Part shown: positions 8,432 through 18,479 of the stretch, one piece after another
Layout: each line of letters starts with the position of its first letter
How positions within the stretch are numbered: the stretch's first letter is position 1
Assembly: GCF_002742385.2 (NCBI RefSeq)
Contig: NZ_MJBI02000001.1
Span: 930,001-994,000, forward strand
Reading direction: 5' to 3'
DNA: 64,000 nt
DNA from: Macrococcoides goetzii
GTDB taxonomy: Bacteria; Bacillota; Bacilli; Staphylococcales; Staphylococcaceae
The notes under the pieces: generated by a model
The model's input: the letters and a program-made list of their open reading frames with translations, nothing else
What the model was told of the DNA's origin: nothing
Database searches by the model: none
Made by a program: the position numbers and the translations under genes

Positions 8432-10141
8432 TTATAGATAAGCATCTACTAAAGAGATTACTTCTTCTTGTGTTGAACAATTTAATGCCTGCTCAGCAAG
8501 TTTAGACATTTCAACTTGGCTTAAGTTTTTAATTTGGCGACGGGCACGTAAAATACTCGTAGCACTCATTGAAAACTCATCTAAGCCTAATCCTAATAAT
8601 AATGGAATAGCTGTTGTATCTCCAGCCATTTCTCCACACATACCTGTCCACTTACCTTCTTTGTGACTCGCATCAATGACTTGTTTTACAAGTCTTAAAA
8701 TTGCAGGGTTATATGGTTGGTATAGATAAGAAACACGCTCAGACATACGGTCTGCAGCCATTGTATATTGAATTAAGTCATTCGTACCGATACTAAAGAA
8801 ATCTACTTCTTTAGCAAAGATATCAGCCATTGCAGCTGTTGATGGAATCTCAACCATGATGCCTAATTCAATATTATCGCTAAATTTAATGTTTTCCTTC
8901 TTTAAGTTAGCTTTTTCATCTTCTAAAATAGCTTTTGCTTCACGGAATTCGTTAATTGTTGCGATCATTGGAAACATGATACTTAAATTGCCATGAACAG
9001 ATGCACGTAATAAAGCTCTAAGTTGAGGTCTGAAAATTTCAGGTTGTGCAAGACATAATCGAATCGCTCTATAACCTAAGAATGGATTCATTTCTTTAGG
9101 TAAGTTTAGATAAGGCAACTCTTTATCTCCACCTATATCTAATGTTCTTACTACGACACGTTTACCTTTCATCTCTTTTAAAACTTTAGCATAAGCTTCA
9201 TATTGCTCATCTTCAGATGGCATAGTATCGCGTCCCATATATAGAAACTCGGTACGATATAAACCAATACCTTCAGCGCCATTGTTTACAACACCAGTTA
9301 AATCATCAGGTGTTCCAATATTTGCTGCGAGTTCTACATGTTTTCCTTCTGACGTTACAGTTTTATCATTAACAAGTTGTTTCAGTAGTTCTTTTTCCTC
9401 AATAAATTGAGATTGCTTTTGTTTATAGGCTGTAATTGTAGCTTCATCCGGATTAAGAATCACTTCCCCTTCGATACCGTCTACGATTACAAAATCACCT
9501 TGATTAACTAGTGATGTAATATTTTTAGTACCAACAACAGCCGGAATTTCTAATGAACGGCTCATAATTGCAGAGTGCGAAGTACGTCCACCGATATTAG
9601 TAGCAAATCCCTGAACAAAAGCTTTATTTAATTGGGCTGTATCTGAAGGTGTTAAATCTTCCGCAATAATTACTACTGGCTCATCAATTAATGTCGGATT
9701 TGGTAATGTAACACCTAAAATATGAGATAAAACACGTTTAGATACATCTTTAATATCTGCTGCACGTTCTCTCATATATTCATTATCCATCGATTCAAAG
9801 ATAGTAACAAAATTATTAGATACTTCAGATAAAGCAGCTGCAGCATTTGATTGATTATTTTTAATATTTTCTTCAATTGGGTTAATAAGTTCCGGATCTT
9901 CTAATACTAATAAATGTGCATCAAATATAGCAGCTTTATCAGCACCTAATGCTACTTCAGCATTATTTCTGATTTGCGTTAACTCTACTTTTGATTGATT
10001 TACAGCTGCTTTAAATTTTTCAACTTCAGCAGCTGTATCTGTAACTTTTTCTTCTGAAAAAGATAAGTCAGGTTCAATCATAAGGTAGGCTTTAGCAATC
10101 GCTACACCATCAGATGCGCCTATCCCTTTAATGTGTTCCAT
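8432..10141 (-). CDS. ptsI: PTS phosphoenolpyruvate-protein phosphotransferase, enzyme I
   Basis: Enzyme I takes phosphate from phosphoenolpyruvate and passes it to HPr in the cytoplasm, the first step of all PTS sugar uptake. The swivelling domain has the active-site [12 protein letters not shown], with the phosphorylated His near residue 189. The C-terminal PEP-binding barrel has EIPSTA and the GMCGEMAGD signature with the catalytic Cys near residue 501. The 569-residue length is typical. Its ATG shares one base with the ptsH stop, giving coupled translation. Confidence 0.97.
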   Translation of the reverse strand: MEHIKGIGASDGVAIAKAYLMIEPDLSFSEEKVTDTAAEVEKFKAAVNQSKVELTQIRNNAEVALGADKAAIFDAHLLVLEDPELINPIEENIKNNQSNAAAALSEVSNNFVTIFESMDNEYMRERAADIKDVSKRVLSHILGVTLPNPTLIDEPVVIIAEDLTPSDTAQLNKAFVQGFATNIGGRTSHSAIMSRSLEIPAVVGTKNITSLVNQGDFVIVDGIEGEVILNPDEATITAYKQKQSQFIEEKELLKQLVNDKTVTSEGKHVELAANIGTPDDLTGVVNNGAEGIGLYRTEFLYMGRDTMPSEDEQYEAYAKVLKEMKGKRVVVRTLDIGGDKELPYLNLPKEMNPFLGYRAIRLCLAQPEIFRPQLRALLRASVHGNLSIMFPMIATINEFREAKAILEDEKANLKKENIKFSDNIELGIMVEIPSTAAMADIFAKEVDFFSIGTNDLIQYTMAADRMSERVSYLYQPYNPAILRLVKQVIDASHKEGKWTGMCGEMAGDTTAIPLLLGLGLDEFSMSATSILRARRQIKNLSQVEMSKLAEQALNCSTQEEVISLVDAYL

Positions 10142-10407
10142 TATTTACTTAAACCTTCTTTAACTAAAACGTCAGAGATAGCTTCGATCGCTTCTTTCTC
10201 ATCTGAACCTTCAGCATAGATAGTAATTTCAGCATCTTTTCCTACTCCTAAACTCATTACACCCATAATTGATTTTAAGTTAACTTTTTTAGCATTATAT
10301 TCTAATTGAATATCTGATTCAAATTTGCTTGCTGTTTGTACTAACATTGTTGCTGGACGTGCATGAATTCCTGTTTCATCAATAATTACGTAAGATTGTT
10401 GTTCCAT
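10141..10407 (-). CDS. ptsH: PTS phosphocarrier protein HPr
   Basis: HPr carries phosphate from enzyme I to the sugar-specific EIIA domains and acts as co-regulator of CcpA. His-15 lies in GIHARPA, and the regulatory Ser-46 in [10 protein letters not shown] is the HPr kinase target. I start the gene at 10407, giving the normal 88 residues, because CTCCTTT at 10417-10423 (AAAGGAG on the coding strand) is its ribosome site. An upstream in-frame extension of 11 residues has no such signal. ptsH and ptsI form a two-gene operon. Confidence 0.96.
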   Translation of the reverse strand: MEQQSYVIIDETGIHARPATMLVQTASKFESDIQLEYNAKKVNLKSIMGVMSLGVGKDAEITIYAEGSDEKEAIEAISDVLVKEGLSK

Positions 10408-10424
10408 AATAAAAGTCTCCTTTG

Positions 10425-10438
10425 GTTGCATTTGCAAC
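10425..10438. promoter_or_regulatory. Short dyad in the ptsH leader
   Basis: GTTGCA and TGCAAC flank two bases just upstream of the ptsH ribosome site. It could be a protein site or a small leader hairpin. No known factor was matched. Confidence 0.35.
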
Positions 10439-10479
10439 ATTTTATTTTATATATAACTTTATTAGTCTATACGATAGAT

Positions 10480-10508
10480 AATATATCAAATTAATGTGTT
10501 AACTTCAA
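10480..10508 (-). promoter_or_regulatory. SigA-type promoter of ptsHI
   Basis: On the minus strand TTGAAG (10503-10508) and TATATT (10480-10485) have a 17-base spacer. A second perfect dyad, ATTTATC-AC-GATAAAT at 10533-10548, lies about 25 bases upstream of the -35 element. Confidence 0.55.
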
Positions 10509-10587
10509 TTAATTCAACGTCTTATAATAAACATTTATCACGATAAATATCAAAATGTCTGAAATTTGTAAAATTTAATTTTTTTAT

Positions 10588-11121
10588 TTACATTAATTCT
10601 CTTGCGACTTTTTCACATTTTTCTATATGTGCTTTACCTAGCCTTTGCATCATATAATAACTTATTGTACCAGAGACAGCTTGTCCGATAACCGGTACCC
10701 ATTTCGATTGTTTCAGTACTTCTCTTCGAAGCAGTGTTTTAAATAAAACAGCTACTAATCCTTTAGTAATTTTTTTACCGATGAAATCGCTACCTGTTTT
10801 AGCAGCCGAAAAAACTATTTTTTGTTTCATTTCGTCAGTATATCCACTCACCTGTTTATGGCTTAAACCATATATTGCATTAATTTCCTCAATGATATCT
10901 GTCATTAATTTCATATCTGCAGTTACGTCAATTCCAGGAATCGGAACAACTGCTGCTGCTGAACTCATTAATGATTTATTATGAATTAATTTTTCTGAAC
11001 GTTCACGACGATCTATTAAATCACTTTCATTTTTGGGAAGCTGATTAATTTCTTTCTTAACTTTTTGATCTTTATTCATCGCATTCGTTGCCATATTAAT
11101 TGCTGTATTTAAAATACCCAT
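10588..11121 (-). CDS. DUF697/EcsC-like membrane-associated protein
   Basis: This 177-residue protein has weakly hydrophobic, Gly/Ala-rich helices around residues 55-75 (SSAAAVVPIPGIDV) and 135-160 (WVPVIGQAVSG). These resemble the DUF697/EcsC-type domains found with membrane-associated GTPases, but no GTP-binding motif is present. The start at 11121 follows AGAGGTGAT; a TTG codon eight codons upstream lies ahead of that ribosome site and is rejected. It is a single gene with no clear partner, and its function is unknown. Confidence 0.6.
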   Translation of the reverse strand: MGILNTAINMATNAMNKDQKVKKEINQLPKNESDLIDRRERSEKLIHNKSLMSSAAAVVPIPGIDVTADMKLMTDIIEEINAIYGLSHKQVSGYTDEMKQKIVFSAAKTGSDFIGKKITKGLVAVLFKTLLRREVLKQSKWVPVIGQAVSGTISYYMMQRLGKAHIEKCEKVARELM

Positions 11122-11194
11122 ATTATCACCTCTAAATTTAATCAAATTTCTTAAGAGTATATTCCCTAAATAATTTAGTTCTAATCTAAAAGTT

Positions 11195-12364
11195 TTATTC
11201 TGATAAGATTTTAATAGTAATTACTTTCAAATATTTTGAAGCTTTATACTTATCAGTTGTTTTAAAATCTTTAGGAAGACCCATAATTGATTCAATTTCA
11301 AATTGGCATAATGGCGTTAGCGTATCTGTTATCATTTTTTTAAATTGTTTTAAAGGTACATTAGAAGCATTCGTCGATAAAATTAAATAACCATTATAGT
11401 TCACGAGCGGAACAGCAGCTTCTATGAGTTCATGATAATTATCTTTTACAGAGAATACTTTTTTCTTATTACGTGAAAAACTAGGCGGATCTATGATAAT
11501 CGCATCAAATGTTTTAAGATGACGCGCAAAATATTTCAATGCATCGAACGCATCTAAAGTATAAAACTTCTGAGATTCTAGAGGTAATTCGTTAATAGCA
11601 AAATTTTGTTCCATCAGTTCAATAGATCGCTTTGCAATGTCCACATTTGTTGTTTTATAGCTATTCGTTGCTGCAGCAATAGAAAAGCCACCCGAATAAG
11701 CAAATAGATTCAGAAAGTCATTTCCTTTAGTCTCAAGCTTCAATAATTTCTTACGTACATCTCGTTGATCAAGAAATAGACCTGTCATAGCACCGTCATT
11801 TAAATCGATCATGTAATTGAGATTATTCTCTAAGATCATTATTGGAAATTCAACTGTTCCATCAGTAATTTGGTAGGTCGTCACATTTTTATCATATCTA
11901 AGTTTTTCAAAGATACTTTTATATTCAAAGATTTGTTGAATTGCTTCTACAATCACAGTTTTAAATTGATAGATACCTTTTGAATACCATTGAATTAATA
12001 AATGTCCATCATAATTATCTATCGTAAATCCACCTAATCCATCACCTTCACCGTTGTAAAGTCGAAATGCATTTGTATCAGTCGCATTGAATAAAGACGC
12101 TCTAAAATCTTTAGCAGTTTCAAATAAATCAGTAAAGTATGATGTCTCTAAAGCTGATACATATCCATCACTAACTTTCCAGCCAAATCCTCTATTTTGT
12201 AATCCACAGTAAAATGTACCTAAATGTTGGCCGGTATCACTTTGAACAGTGAATAATTCTCCCTCATGAATATCATCTTTTTGATAAATATCATCATTTT
12301 CTATTAAAAGATAACCTTGTTTAAATTTTTCCTGTTTATTTTTTTTGAGTAATACGCTTTTCAT
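11195..12364 (-). CDS. rlmI: 23S rRNA methyltransferase, RlmI/YwbD-like
   Basis: This SAM-dependent class I methyltransferase belongs to the RlmI (C5-cytosine 1962) family. The N-terminal 70-80 residues form a PUA-like RNA-binding domain. The Rossmann domain has FAYSGGFSIAAA near residue 223 as motif I and DPPSFSRNKKKV near 295 as the substrate/catalytic motif. The length of 389 matches the family. Its upstream region carries a promoter, an operator-like dyad and two terminator-like hairpins before the ATG, so expression may be attenuated. Confidence 0.85.
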   Translation of the reverse strand: MKSVLLKKNKQEKFKQGYLLIENDDIYQKDDIHEGELFTVQSDTGQHLGTFYCGLQNRGFGWKVSDGYVSALETSYFTDLFETAKDFRASLFNATDTNAFRLYNGEGDGLGGFTIDNYDGHLLIQWYSKGIYQFKTVIVEAIQQIFEYKSIFEKLRYDKNVTTYQITDGTVEFPIMILENNLNYMIDLNDGAMTGLFLDQRDVRKKLLKLETKGNDFLNLFAYSGGFSIAAATNSYKTTNVDIAKRSIELMEQNFAINELPLESQKFYTLDAFDALKYFARHLKTFDAIIIDPPSFSRNKKKVFSVKDNYHELIEAAVPLVNYNGYLILSTNASNVPLKQFKKMITDTLTPLCQFEIESIMGLPKDFKTTDKYKASKYLKVITIKILSE

Positions 12365-12406
12365 GTTTGTACTCCTTTAGTTTGATAATTTTACTATAAC
12401 ACAAAA

Positions 12407-12436
12407 ATGGCAGTTGCCATCAGAGACAACTGCCAT
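12407..12436 (-). terminator. Terminator-like hairpin upstream of rlmI
   Basis: A perfect ten-base stem, ATGGCAGTTG/CAACTGCCAT, with a ten-base loop is followed on the minus strand by five T residues and then TG. It lies only about 40 bases before the rlmI start, so it either ends transcription from the membrane gene upstream or attenuates rlmI. Confidence 0.7.
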
Positions 12437-12453
12437 GATATATATTAGGAAAA

Positions 12454-12479
12454 ATTAACTCCCATCCCCATGGGTTAAT
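12454..12479 (-). terminator. Second terminator-like hairpin upstream of rlmI
   Basis: The arms ATTAAC-CCCAT pair with a two-base bulge around a four-base loop and are followed on the minus strand by a run of T. Placed just after a predicted start site near 12485, it resembles an attenuator or the end of a very short RNA. Confidence 0.5.
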
Positions 12480-12491
12480 GTTTACTCTTTG

Positions 12492-12524
12492 ATTATATAC
12501 CGTATTGTTGTAGTACACAACAAT
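12492..12524 (-). promoter_or_regulatory. Promoter with an overlapping inverted repeat upstream of rlmI
   Basis: On the minus strand TTGTGT (12515-12520) and TATAAT (12492-12497) have a 17-base spacer. A perfect inverted repeat with eight-base arms, ATTGTTGT and ACAACAAT, covers 12504-12524 and overlaps the -35 element, as an operator would. Confidence 0.55.
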
Positions 12525-12565
12525 AATTTCACAAATTAATGAGGGCGTGTGTTATATCACGCTTA

Positions 12566-13846
12566 TTAATATCGTTTACGAATGTGAATGATATACAAAG
12601 GTACAACAAACATAAACATTAGCAATAAAATAGGCGGGATAAATAATGCTAGGTTAATACCTTTAAATACCATTAAATAAATACTCGTTACAATTTTTAG
12701 CGTCAAAAAAGAAATAGTAAAAAGTTGTCCGAAGTATCCTTTTCCTTTGAAATGAATTCTAATAGAAAAATAAATATATCCTATGATGATCATCAAAAGT
12801 CCAACAAGATTGATCCATTCATAGAAATATTGCATTTTTACAACATTAAATTTACTTGCATCAAATAAAATATTTCGATTATTCAATTCAATAACAGTAA
12901 TGATGAACATTAATGCACTAAGTAAAATTTCAATATGAAATGACCTTATCCATCGTGGACGTTTATACCACGAAGGAATATCGTCTTCTTCAAGATTAAT
13001 TTTATCTTTAACAGTATTAATTGCTCTTTTAAAGTATAATATTATTTTTTCATCAACTTTTAAAGATGTTGTTGATATTTTTTCAATCGTTGAATTTGTT
13101 CCTTCCTGCAATTTTTGATTGATTTGTAAATCTCTTTTCTTTTTATTGCGGCGACTTAATTTTTCATGTTCATCATTTTTTGTAGGTAATGTTCTTTTCA
13201 GAAATACATAATTAAATAGACACAATGCAGCAATTAAAAGTAGTACTAAAAAATAAAAGTTAATACTCATAACATCTAACGGTGACACTTTTTCTTTATT
13301 TAAATTATCATAGACAGCAAGTTGTGACATAAAATAAGCTATCCCGTATACTCCTATCAAGACCATAAAATGAAATTTACGGTAATGCTCATTGAGTTTG
13401 CGTCGATTAATTGTGTAATAAACAAGGAAGATAAAAAATAGTAAATAAAACAATGAAAATATACCATAAACTTCAAATAAGAAGATGATGATTACAACTA
13501 AAATTATACTTGCTGCTAAAAGATAATAGTATGCAATCGTTTTATCAAAAATGGTCGTTTCTTTAAGCTTTCTTGAAATATAGATAAATGATAAACCTAT
13601 GATAATTAATAATACGCCGTAAATAGCAGGATAATTTTTGATATAATGGCTTAATAGTTTAATTAATTCAAAAATATAAATATTAATAAAATCAAAAAAG
13701 TTATACATATGTAATTTATTGATATCTATATCTTTAAAATGTGCAATCTGATTGCCATGATAAATAATAAAAATACCCAAAAATATACTTATGGCAGCTA
13801 TAAAGTAGCCAATCAGTATTTCAAAATGTGTTTTAATCCAGTTCAT
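12566..13846 (-). CDS. Multi-pass membrane protein of unknown function
   Basis: I do not recognise this 426-residue protein. By eye it has about ten hydrophobic helices: one at residues 8-29, a cluster between about 70 and 215, then a charged, Lys-rich loop of about 80 residues (roughly 220-300), and four more to the end. No catalytic motif or signal peptide is evident. A GAGGTGG ribosome site precedes the ATG. It is transcribed leftward, away from the SigB-type small gene, and appears monocistronic. Its loop composition does not suggest a transporter of a known family. Confidence 0.65.
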   Translation of the reverse strand: MNWIKTHFEILIGYFIAAISIFLGIFIIYHGNQIAHFKDIDINKLHMYNFFDFINIYIFELIKLLSHYIKNYPAIYGVLLIIIGLSFIYISRKLKETTIFDKTIAYYYLLAASIILVVIIIFLFEVYGIFSLFYLLFFIFLVYYTINRRKLNEHYRKFHFMVLIGVYGIAYFMSQLAVYDNLNKEKVSPLDVMSINFYFLVLLLIAALCLFNYVFLKRTLPTKNDEHEKLSRRNKKKRDLQINQKLQEGTNSTIEKISTTSLKVDEKIILYFKRAINTVKDKINLEEDDIPSWYKRPRWIRSFHIEILLSALMFIITVIELNNRNILFDASKFNVVKMQYFYEWINLVGLLMIIIGYIYFSIRIHFKGKGYFGQLFTISFLTLKIVTSIYLMVFKGINLALFIPPILLLMFMFVVPLYIIHIRKRY

Positions 13847-13927
13847 AATTCCACCTCACTACTATTATATGAAAATATTTATTAAATGTCTTTTAAATCA
13901 TAAAAAATCATCCTTAAGTATGAGCAT

Positions 13928-13952
13928 GTTTAATACATTTATTACAGGGAAT
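13928..13952 (+). promoter_or_regulatory. SigB-type promoter of the small acidic protein
   Basis: GTTTAA (13928-13933) and GGGAAT (13947-13952) with a 13-base spacer match the staphylococcal SigB consensus GTTTAA-N12-15-GGGTAT at 11 of 12 positions. The predicted start lies about 28 bases before the ATG at 13987. Confidence 0.65.
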
Positions 13953-13986
13953 AAATAAAACATAACAAGTATAGGAGGTAGTTAAT

Positions 13987-14118
13987 ATGACTGACAAATA
14001 CGAAGAAATTAAAGAAGCTGCTGAAGAAGCAAAAGAAAATAATGACAAGCATGAGCAAGAGAATGAAAATGGTGGCAACGAGCAAACAAAAGAAGATATC
14101 CAAAAAACATTTGAATAA
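13987..14118 (+). CDS. Small acidic hydrophilic protein (43 aa), likely stress-induced
   Basis: This short frame has a near-perfect ribosome site, AGGAGGT at 13973-13979, seven bases before the ATG. It has a SigB-like promoter ahead of it and a strong terminator directly after its stop. The product is rich in Glu, Lys, Asn and Gln, has no Cys, Trp or membrane segment, and should be a charged helix or disordered chain. Such tiny hydrophilic proteins are typical of general-stress regulons. I cannot assign a molecular function, but the complete gene architecture argues strongly that it is real. Confidence 0.75.
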   Translation: MTDKYEEIKEAAEEAKENNDKHEQENENGGNEQTKEDIQKTFE

Positions 14119-14123
14119 TAAAT

Positions 14124-14148
14124 AAAGTCGCCAATTTGGCGACTTTTT
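14124..14148. terminator. Terminator of the small acidic gene, shared with purD
   Basis: A ten-base stem, AAAGTCGCCA/TGGCGACTTT, with a three-base loop is followed by T residues on the plus strand. It touches the end of the convergent purD gene and may serve both. Confidence 0.85.
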
Positions 14149-15379
14149 ATATACCTTTATTTCCAATGTCTGTTCGATAAAACAATCCATCACTTTTGAT
14201 ATTTTCTACAAGTTTATAACTATTTGACTGAGCCTCTGCTAAATCAAGACCTTCTCCTAGAGCAATCATAACTCTGCCCCCAGAAGTGACCCATTCACCA
14301 TCTACTTGTTTTAAAGCAGATACAATATAATCTTGCTGATAATCATATCCTTTAACAACAGTTCCCTTATCATAATTACCCGGATATCCCTTTGACGCAA
14401 GAACTACACCACATATCGTCTTATTTCTCCATACTAAATCAAGAGGCTGTTTTTGATCAACCGCTTCAATCAAATCAATGAAATCTGTTTCTAGCCGGCG
14501 TAATAAGACTTGTGCTTCAGGGTCACCAAATCTTGCATTAAATTCAATGACTTTCGGACCTTCTGCAGTTACAATAGCACCAACATAAAGTATTCCGAAA
14601 TAATTGAGTCCTTCTTTATGCATCGCTTCAACGATAGGATAAACAATTTCATTATTTGTGCGTTCGATTATTTCATCACTGATATGACTTACTGGGCAGT
14701 ATGCACCCATGCCTCCTGTATTTGGTCCGTTATCACCGTCAAACGCACGTTTATGGTCCTGAGCAATCGTATCAAACGGAATACAGAAATCATCGTTTAC
14801 AAATACCATCAGTGAAAATTCCTCACCTTCAAGGTACTCTTCAAAGACAACTTTAGCATCCTCTTCAGCATAAAAATCATTGATAGCGTCAAAGGCAGTT
14901 TCATCATCCATAGCAACTACTACACCTTTACCAGCTGCTAATCCGTCATATTTAATGACGATTGGTGTGCCTTGAGCTTTTACATAGGCGATTGCTTCTG
15001 CTTTATCATTGATTGTTTTATATTTTGCTGTCGGAATATTATATTTTTCCATTAATACTTTTGCAAAATCTTTTGATCCTTCCATTTGGGCTGCATTTGC
15101 ATTTGGACCAAACGTCTTGATACCTGCTTCTGTTAAACGATTACCTAATCCATCAATCAATGGTTGTTCTGGACCTACAACGACTAAATCAATTTGATTA
15201 TCTTTTGCAAACTTCACAATTGCATCATGGTCATTTTCTGCGATATCAATGACTTTAGCTTCTTTTGCCATCGCTTCATTGCCTCGAATTACATATACCT
15301 CTTCTACACGTTCAGATTGACCAATCTTACGTGCTAAAGCATGTTCTCTACCACCAGAACCAATAACTAATACTTTCAT
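14147..15379 (-). CDS. purD: Phosphoribosylamine-glycine ligase (GAR synthetase)
   Basis: PurD joins glycine to 5-phosphoribosylamine with ATP, step 2 of purine synthesis. It is an ATP-grasp enzyme: GSGGREHALA at residues 7-16 is the N-domain phosphate loop. KYDGLAAGKGVVVA near residue 143 and the PNTGGMGAY loop near 222 are family signatures, and EFNARFGDPE near 285 holds metal-binding residues. It is the last gene of the pur operon and ends inside the shared terminator. Confidence 0.97.
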   Translation of the reverse strand: MKVLVIGSGGREHALARKIGQSERVEEVYVIRGNEAMAKEAKVIDIAENDHDAIVKFAKDNQIDLVVVGPEQPLIDGLGNRLTEAGIKTFGPNANAAQMEGSKDFAKVLMEKYNIPTAKYKTINDKAEAIAYVKAQGTPIVIKYDGLAAGKGVVVAMDDETAFDAINDFYAEEDAKVVFEEYLEGEEFSLMVFVNDDFCIPFDTIAQDHKRAFDGDNGPNTGGMGAYCPVSHISDEIIERTNNEIVYPIVEAMHKEGLNYFGILYVGAIVTAEGPKVIEFNARFGDPEAQVLLRRLETDFIDLIEAVDQKQPLDLVWRNKTICGVVLASKGYPGNYDKGTVVKGYDYQQDYIVSALKQVDGEWVTSGGRVMIALGEGLDLAEAQSNSYKLVENIKSDGLFYRTDIGNKGI

Positions 15380-15388
15380 AACTGCCTC

Positions 15389-16867
15389 CTAGTGTTTAAA
15401 GTGACGAACGTCTGTCATAACCATTGCGATACCGAATTCATTTGCTTTATCGATCGAATCCTGATCTTTAATTGATCCCCCTGGCTGAACGATACATTTA
15501 ATACCAGCAGCATGTGCTGTTTCAACAGTATCACTCATCGGGAAGAATCCGTCACTTGCCATGACTACATCATCATTTATTTCAATTGCACGTTCAATGG
15601 CAATTTTAGCTGAGCCTACACGGTTCATTTGACCTGCACCGATACCGACAGTTTGTTTGTCATTCGCTAAAACAATGGCATTCGATTTCACACTTTTTAC
15701 TACTTTCCAGCCTAATTCAATCGCTTTCCATTGTGCTTCTGTAGGTTGAGTATTTGTTACAACACGCATGTCTTCTTTTTTAACGTTTAATAAATCTTTA
15801 TCTTGTACTAAATATCCGCCAGAAACAGATACAAATTCTTTTTCTTTATCTTCAATCGTCATATCAATTTCAAGTAAACGTAAATTTTTCTTTTGCGTAA
15901 GCACTGCTAATGCTTCTTTGCTAAAGCTTGGTGCAATAATAACTTCTAAAAATATTGAATGCATCATTTCAGCAGTTGCTTTATCAACTTCACGGTTCAC
16001 TGCAACAATACCACCAAAGATACTTTGTGCATCCGCATCATAAGCATTTTGGAAAGCCTCCTGAATTGTACTGCCCGTTCCAACACCACAAGGGTTCATA
16101 TGTTTTACAGCTACTGCTGCAGGCATATCAAACTGTTTCGCTAAGAAAAGGGTAGCATCTGCATCTTTAATATTGTTAAAGCTTAGTGGTTTACCATGCA
16201 GTTGTTTCGCACCTGCTAATGTATTATTTGCGTCACTCGTTTTGACAAATTCAGCCGATTGATGAGGGTTCTCACCATAACGTAGTGATTCTTTATTGTT
16301 GCTAAAGAAGCTTACAATCGCTTCGTCATATTTATTTGTGTGAGAAAATACTTTTACCATTAAAGATTTACGGAATTCATAATCGACCGCATCTGCTTTA
16401 ATTTTTTCAATTATTGTATTGTAATCTGAAGGATCAACTACTGTAATAACATGTTTAAAGTTTTTAGCAGAAGAACGTAACATCGTTGGTCCACCAATAT
16501 CGATATTTTCAATTGCATCTGCTTCAGTAACATCTGGTTTAGCTACCGTTGCTTCGAACGGATAAAGGTTTACTGCAACAAGGTCTATTGGGGCAATATT
16601 ATGCGCTTTTAATGCTGCAACATGTTCGCTATTATCACGATCCGCTAAAATACCACCATGAATATTTGGATGTAAAGTTTTTACTCTGCCATCCATAATT
16701 TCAGGAAAATTAGTTAATTCACTCACTGATTTAACGGGTATATTATTTTCTTCTAAAGTTTTTTTAGTTCCACCAGTAGAATATACTTCATAGTCATTTG
16801 CTACTAAATTTTGTGCAAATTCAATAATGCCAGTTTTGTCAGATACACTTAATAATGCTTTTTTCAT
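15389..16867 (-). CDS. purH: Bifunctional AICAR transformylase / IMP cyclohydrolase
   Basis: This enzyme performs the last two steps to IMP. The N-terminal MGS-like cyclohydrolase domain (about residues 1-190) has SVSDKTG and STGGT. The C-terminal formyltransferase domain has [10 protein letters not shown] near 192 and VKHMNPCG near 255, containing the catalytic Lys and His. The 492-residue length is normal. It lies nine bases from purD and ten from purN in the pur operon. The formyl donor is made via FolD, encoded just beyond the operon. Confidence 0.97.
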   Translation of the reverse strand: MKKALLSVSDKTGIIEFAQNLVANDYEVYSTGGTKKTLEENNIPVKSVSELTNFPEIMDGRVKTLHPNIHGGILADRDNSEHVAALKAHNIAPIDLVAVNLYPFEATVAKPDVTEADAIENIDIGGPTMLRSSAKNFKHVITVVDPSDYNTIIEKIKADAVDYEFRKSLMVKVFSHTNKYDEAIVSFFSNNKESLRYGENPHQSAEFVKTSDANNTLAGAKQLHGKPLSFNNIKDADATLFLAKQFDMPAAVAVKHMNPCGVGTGSTIQEAFQNAYDADAQSIFGGIVAVNREVDKATAEMMHSIFLEVIIAPSFSKEALAVLTQKKNLRLLEIDMTIEDKEKEFVSVSGGYLVQDKDLLNVKKEDMRVVTNTQPTEAQWKAIELGWKVVKSVKSNAIVLANDKQTVGIGAGQMNRVGSAKIAIERAIEINDDVVMASDGFFPMSDTVETAHAAGIKCIVQPGGSIKDQDSIDKANEFGIAMVMTDVRHFKH

Positions 16868-16877
16868 TGTCGACTCC

Positions 16878-17444
16878 TTATTGAATCAATTTTTTTATTA
16901 CTCTAGGGTACAATTCATATTCAAGATTTTGTACACGCAACTGTAAAGTAGCTTCGGTATCGTCTTCGTAAATTGGACAACTCATCTGATCTATAATCTT
17001 TCCAGTATCCATCCCCATATCAACATAGTGCACTGTTGCACCTGTTACTTTAACACCGTATTGCAAAGCTTGTCCAACTGCGTTTTTACCTGGGAAGCTC
17101 GGTAAAAGTGAAGGATGAATATTGAGTATTTTGCCTTCATAAACATTCAGCAAAGTTTCCCCAACGAGTTTCATATATCCAGCAAGAATTATCCATTCTA
17201 CATTATCTTTTTGAAGTTGTTCTAAAATAGCTTTTTCGTACGCAATTTTATTGTCGTATTGAGCTAGCTCAAAGATTTGAATAGGTGTTCTAAATCTTCT
17301 TGCGCGTTCTATAGCAAAAGCTTCTCTTTTGTCAGTATATAGTCCAACTACTTCAATATCAGTTAAATAGTCTGCCTGAATATTTTCCATAATCTTTTCA
17401 TAATTAGAACCATTACCGGATGCAAAAATCGCAACTTTCTTCAT
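16878..17444 (-). CDS. purN: Phosphoribosylglycinamide formyltransferase
   Basis: PurN formylates GAR using 10-formyl-tetrahydrofolate. The N-terminal [10 protein letters not shown] is the phosphate-binding loop. [14 protein letters not shown] near residues 105-118 has the catalytic His, and the [13 protein letters not shown] region near 137 contains the conserved Asp. The product is 188 residues. The purM stop precedes its start by a single base. Confidence 0.96.
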   Translation of the reverse strand: MKKVAIFASGNGSNYEKIMENIQADYLTDIEVVGLYTDKREAFAIERARRFRTPIQIFELAQYDNKIAYEKAILEQLQKDNVEWIILAGYMKLVGETLLNVYEGKILNIHPSLLPSFPGKNAVGQALQYGVKVTGATVHYVDMGMDTGKIIDQMSCPIYEDDTEATLQLRVQNLEYELYPRVIKKLIQ

Positions 17445-17445
17445 G

Positions 17446-18477
17446 TTATACCCCCGTGATTTCTATCTCTTTATCACCTGAGACAACTTTACCAATCGTA
17501 TAAATTTCTTCATTGAATTGAGATTGAATAATTGATTGAATTGTTTCAACTTCACTTTCATTCACGATAAAGATGAAACCAATACCCATATTAAAAATAT
17601 TATACATTTCTAAAGCATCAATTTGACCTTTTTCCTGTAATAAATCAAAGATCGGTAATTTAGGTATTGAAGTAACATCGATTTCCGGATAAACGCCAGC
17701 AGGAAATACACGTGGAATATTTTCGATAAAACCTCCACCTGTAACATGACACATGCCATTTACTTTTGCATTTTCTAATACAGCTTTCGCTGCTTTGACA
17801 TATATTCGCGTAGGTTCTAAAACTGTGTCTAAAAGCGTTTTACCTTCTGCAAATTCAGCATTCAAATCTAAATTATTATCTTTAATAATTTTTCTAACTA
17901 AACTATAGCCATTAGAATGAATACCACTTGAAGCTAATCCTAATATAACATCACCTTCAGCAATTTTTGAACCATCGATGTATTCAGGTTTCTCAACAGC
18001 ACCAACTGCAAATCCAGCAATATCATAATCACCAGTGTGATACATATCGCCCATTTCAGCAGTTTCTCCACCGATTAATGCACATTCACTTTGTACACAA
18101 CCTTCAGCTACACCTTTAACGATTTGTTCAACGATGACTGGATCAACTTTATTTAATGCTAGATAATCTAAGAAATATAGCGGCATTGCACCTGTCGTTA
18201 AAATATCATTAACACACATTGCTACGGCATCAATACCGATTGTATCGTGCTTGTCAGCATCAATTGCTAAACGTAATTTCGTTCCGACACCATCAGTACC
18301 TGAAACAAGTACAGGTTGCTTCATATTTAACTGTGAAAGATCAAATGCAGCACCAAAGCTACCTAATCCACCAAGTACCTCTTTACGCATCGTTCTATCT
18401 ACGTGTTTCTTCATTCTTTCTACCGCTTCATACCCAGCGTGAATATCTACTCCAGATTCTTTATAACTTTCAGCCAT
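17446..18477 (-). CDS. purM: Phosphoribosylformylglycinamidine cyclo-ligase (AIR synthetase)
   Basis: PurM closes the imidazole ring with ATP. The family marker GTDGVGTK is near residue 61, [12 protein letters not shown] near 81 and GGETAEM near 138, all belonging to the PurM-type ATP-binding fold. The 343-residue length fits. It follows purF after two bases and precedes purN by one. Confidence 0.97.
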   Translation of the reverse strand: MAESYKESGVDIHAGYEAVERMKKHVDRTMRKEVLGGLGSFGAAFDLSQLNMKQPVLVSGTDGVGTKLRLAIDADKHDTIGIDAVAMCVNDILTTGAMPLYFLDYLALNKVDPVIVEQIVKGVAEGCVQSECALIGGETAEMGDMYHTGDYDIAGFAVGAVEKPEYIDGSKIAEGDVILGLASSGIHSNGYSLVRKIIKDNNLDLNAEFAEGKTLLDTVLEPTRIYVKAAKAVLENAKVNGMCHVTGGGFIENIPRVFPAGVYPEIDVTSIPKLPIFDLLQEKGQIDALEMYNIFNMGIGFIFIVNESEVETIQSIIQSQFNEEIYTIGKVVSGDKEIEITGV

Positions 18478-18479
18478 GG

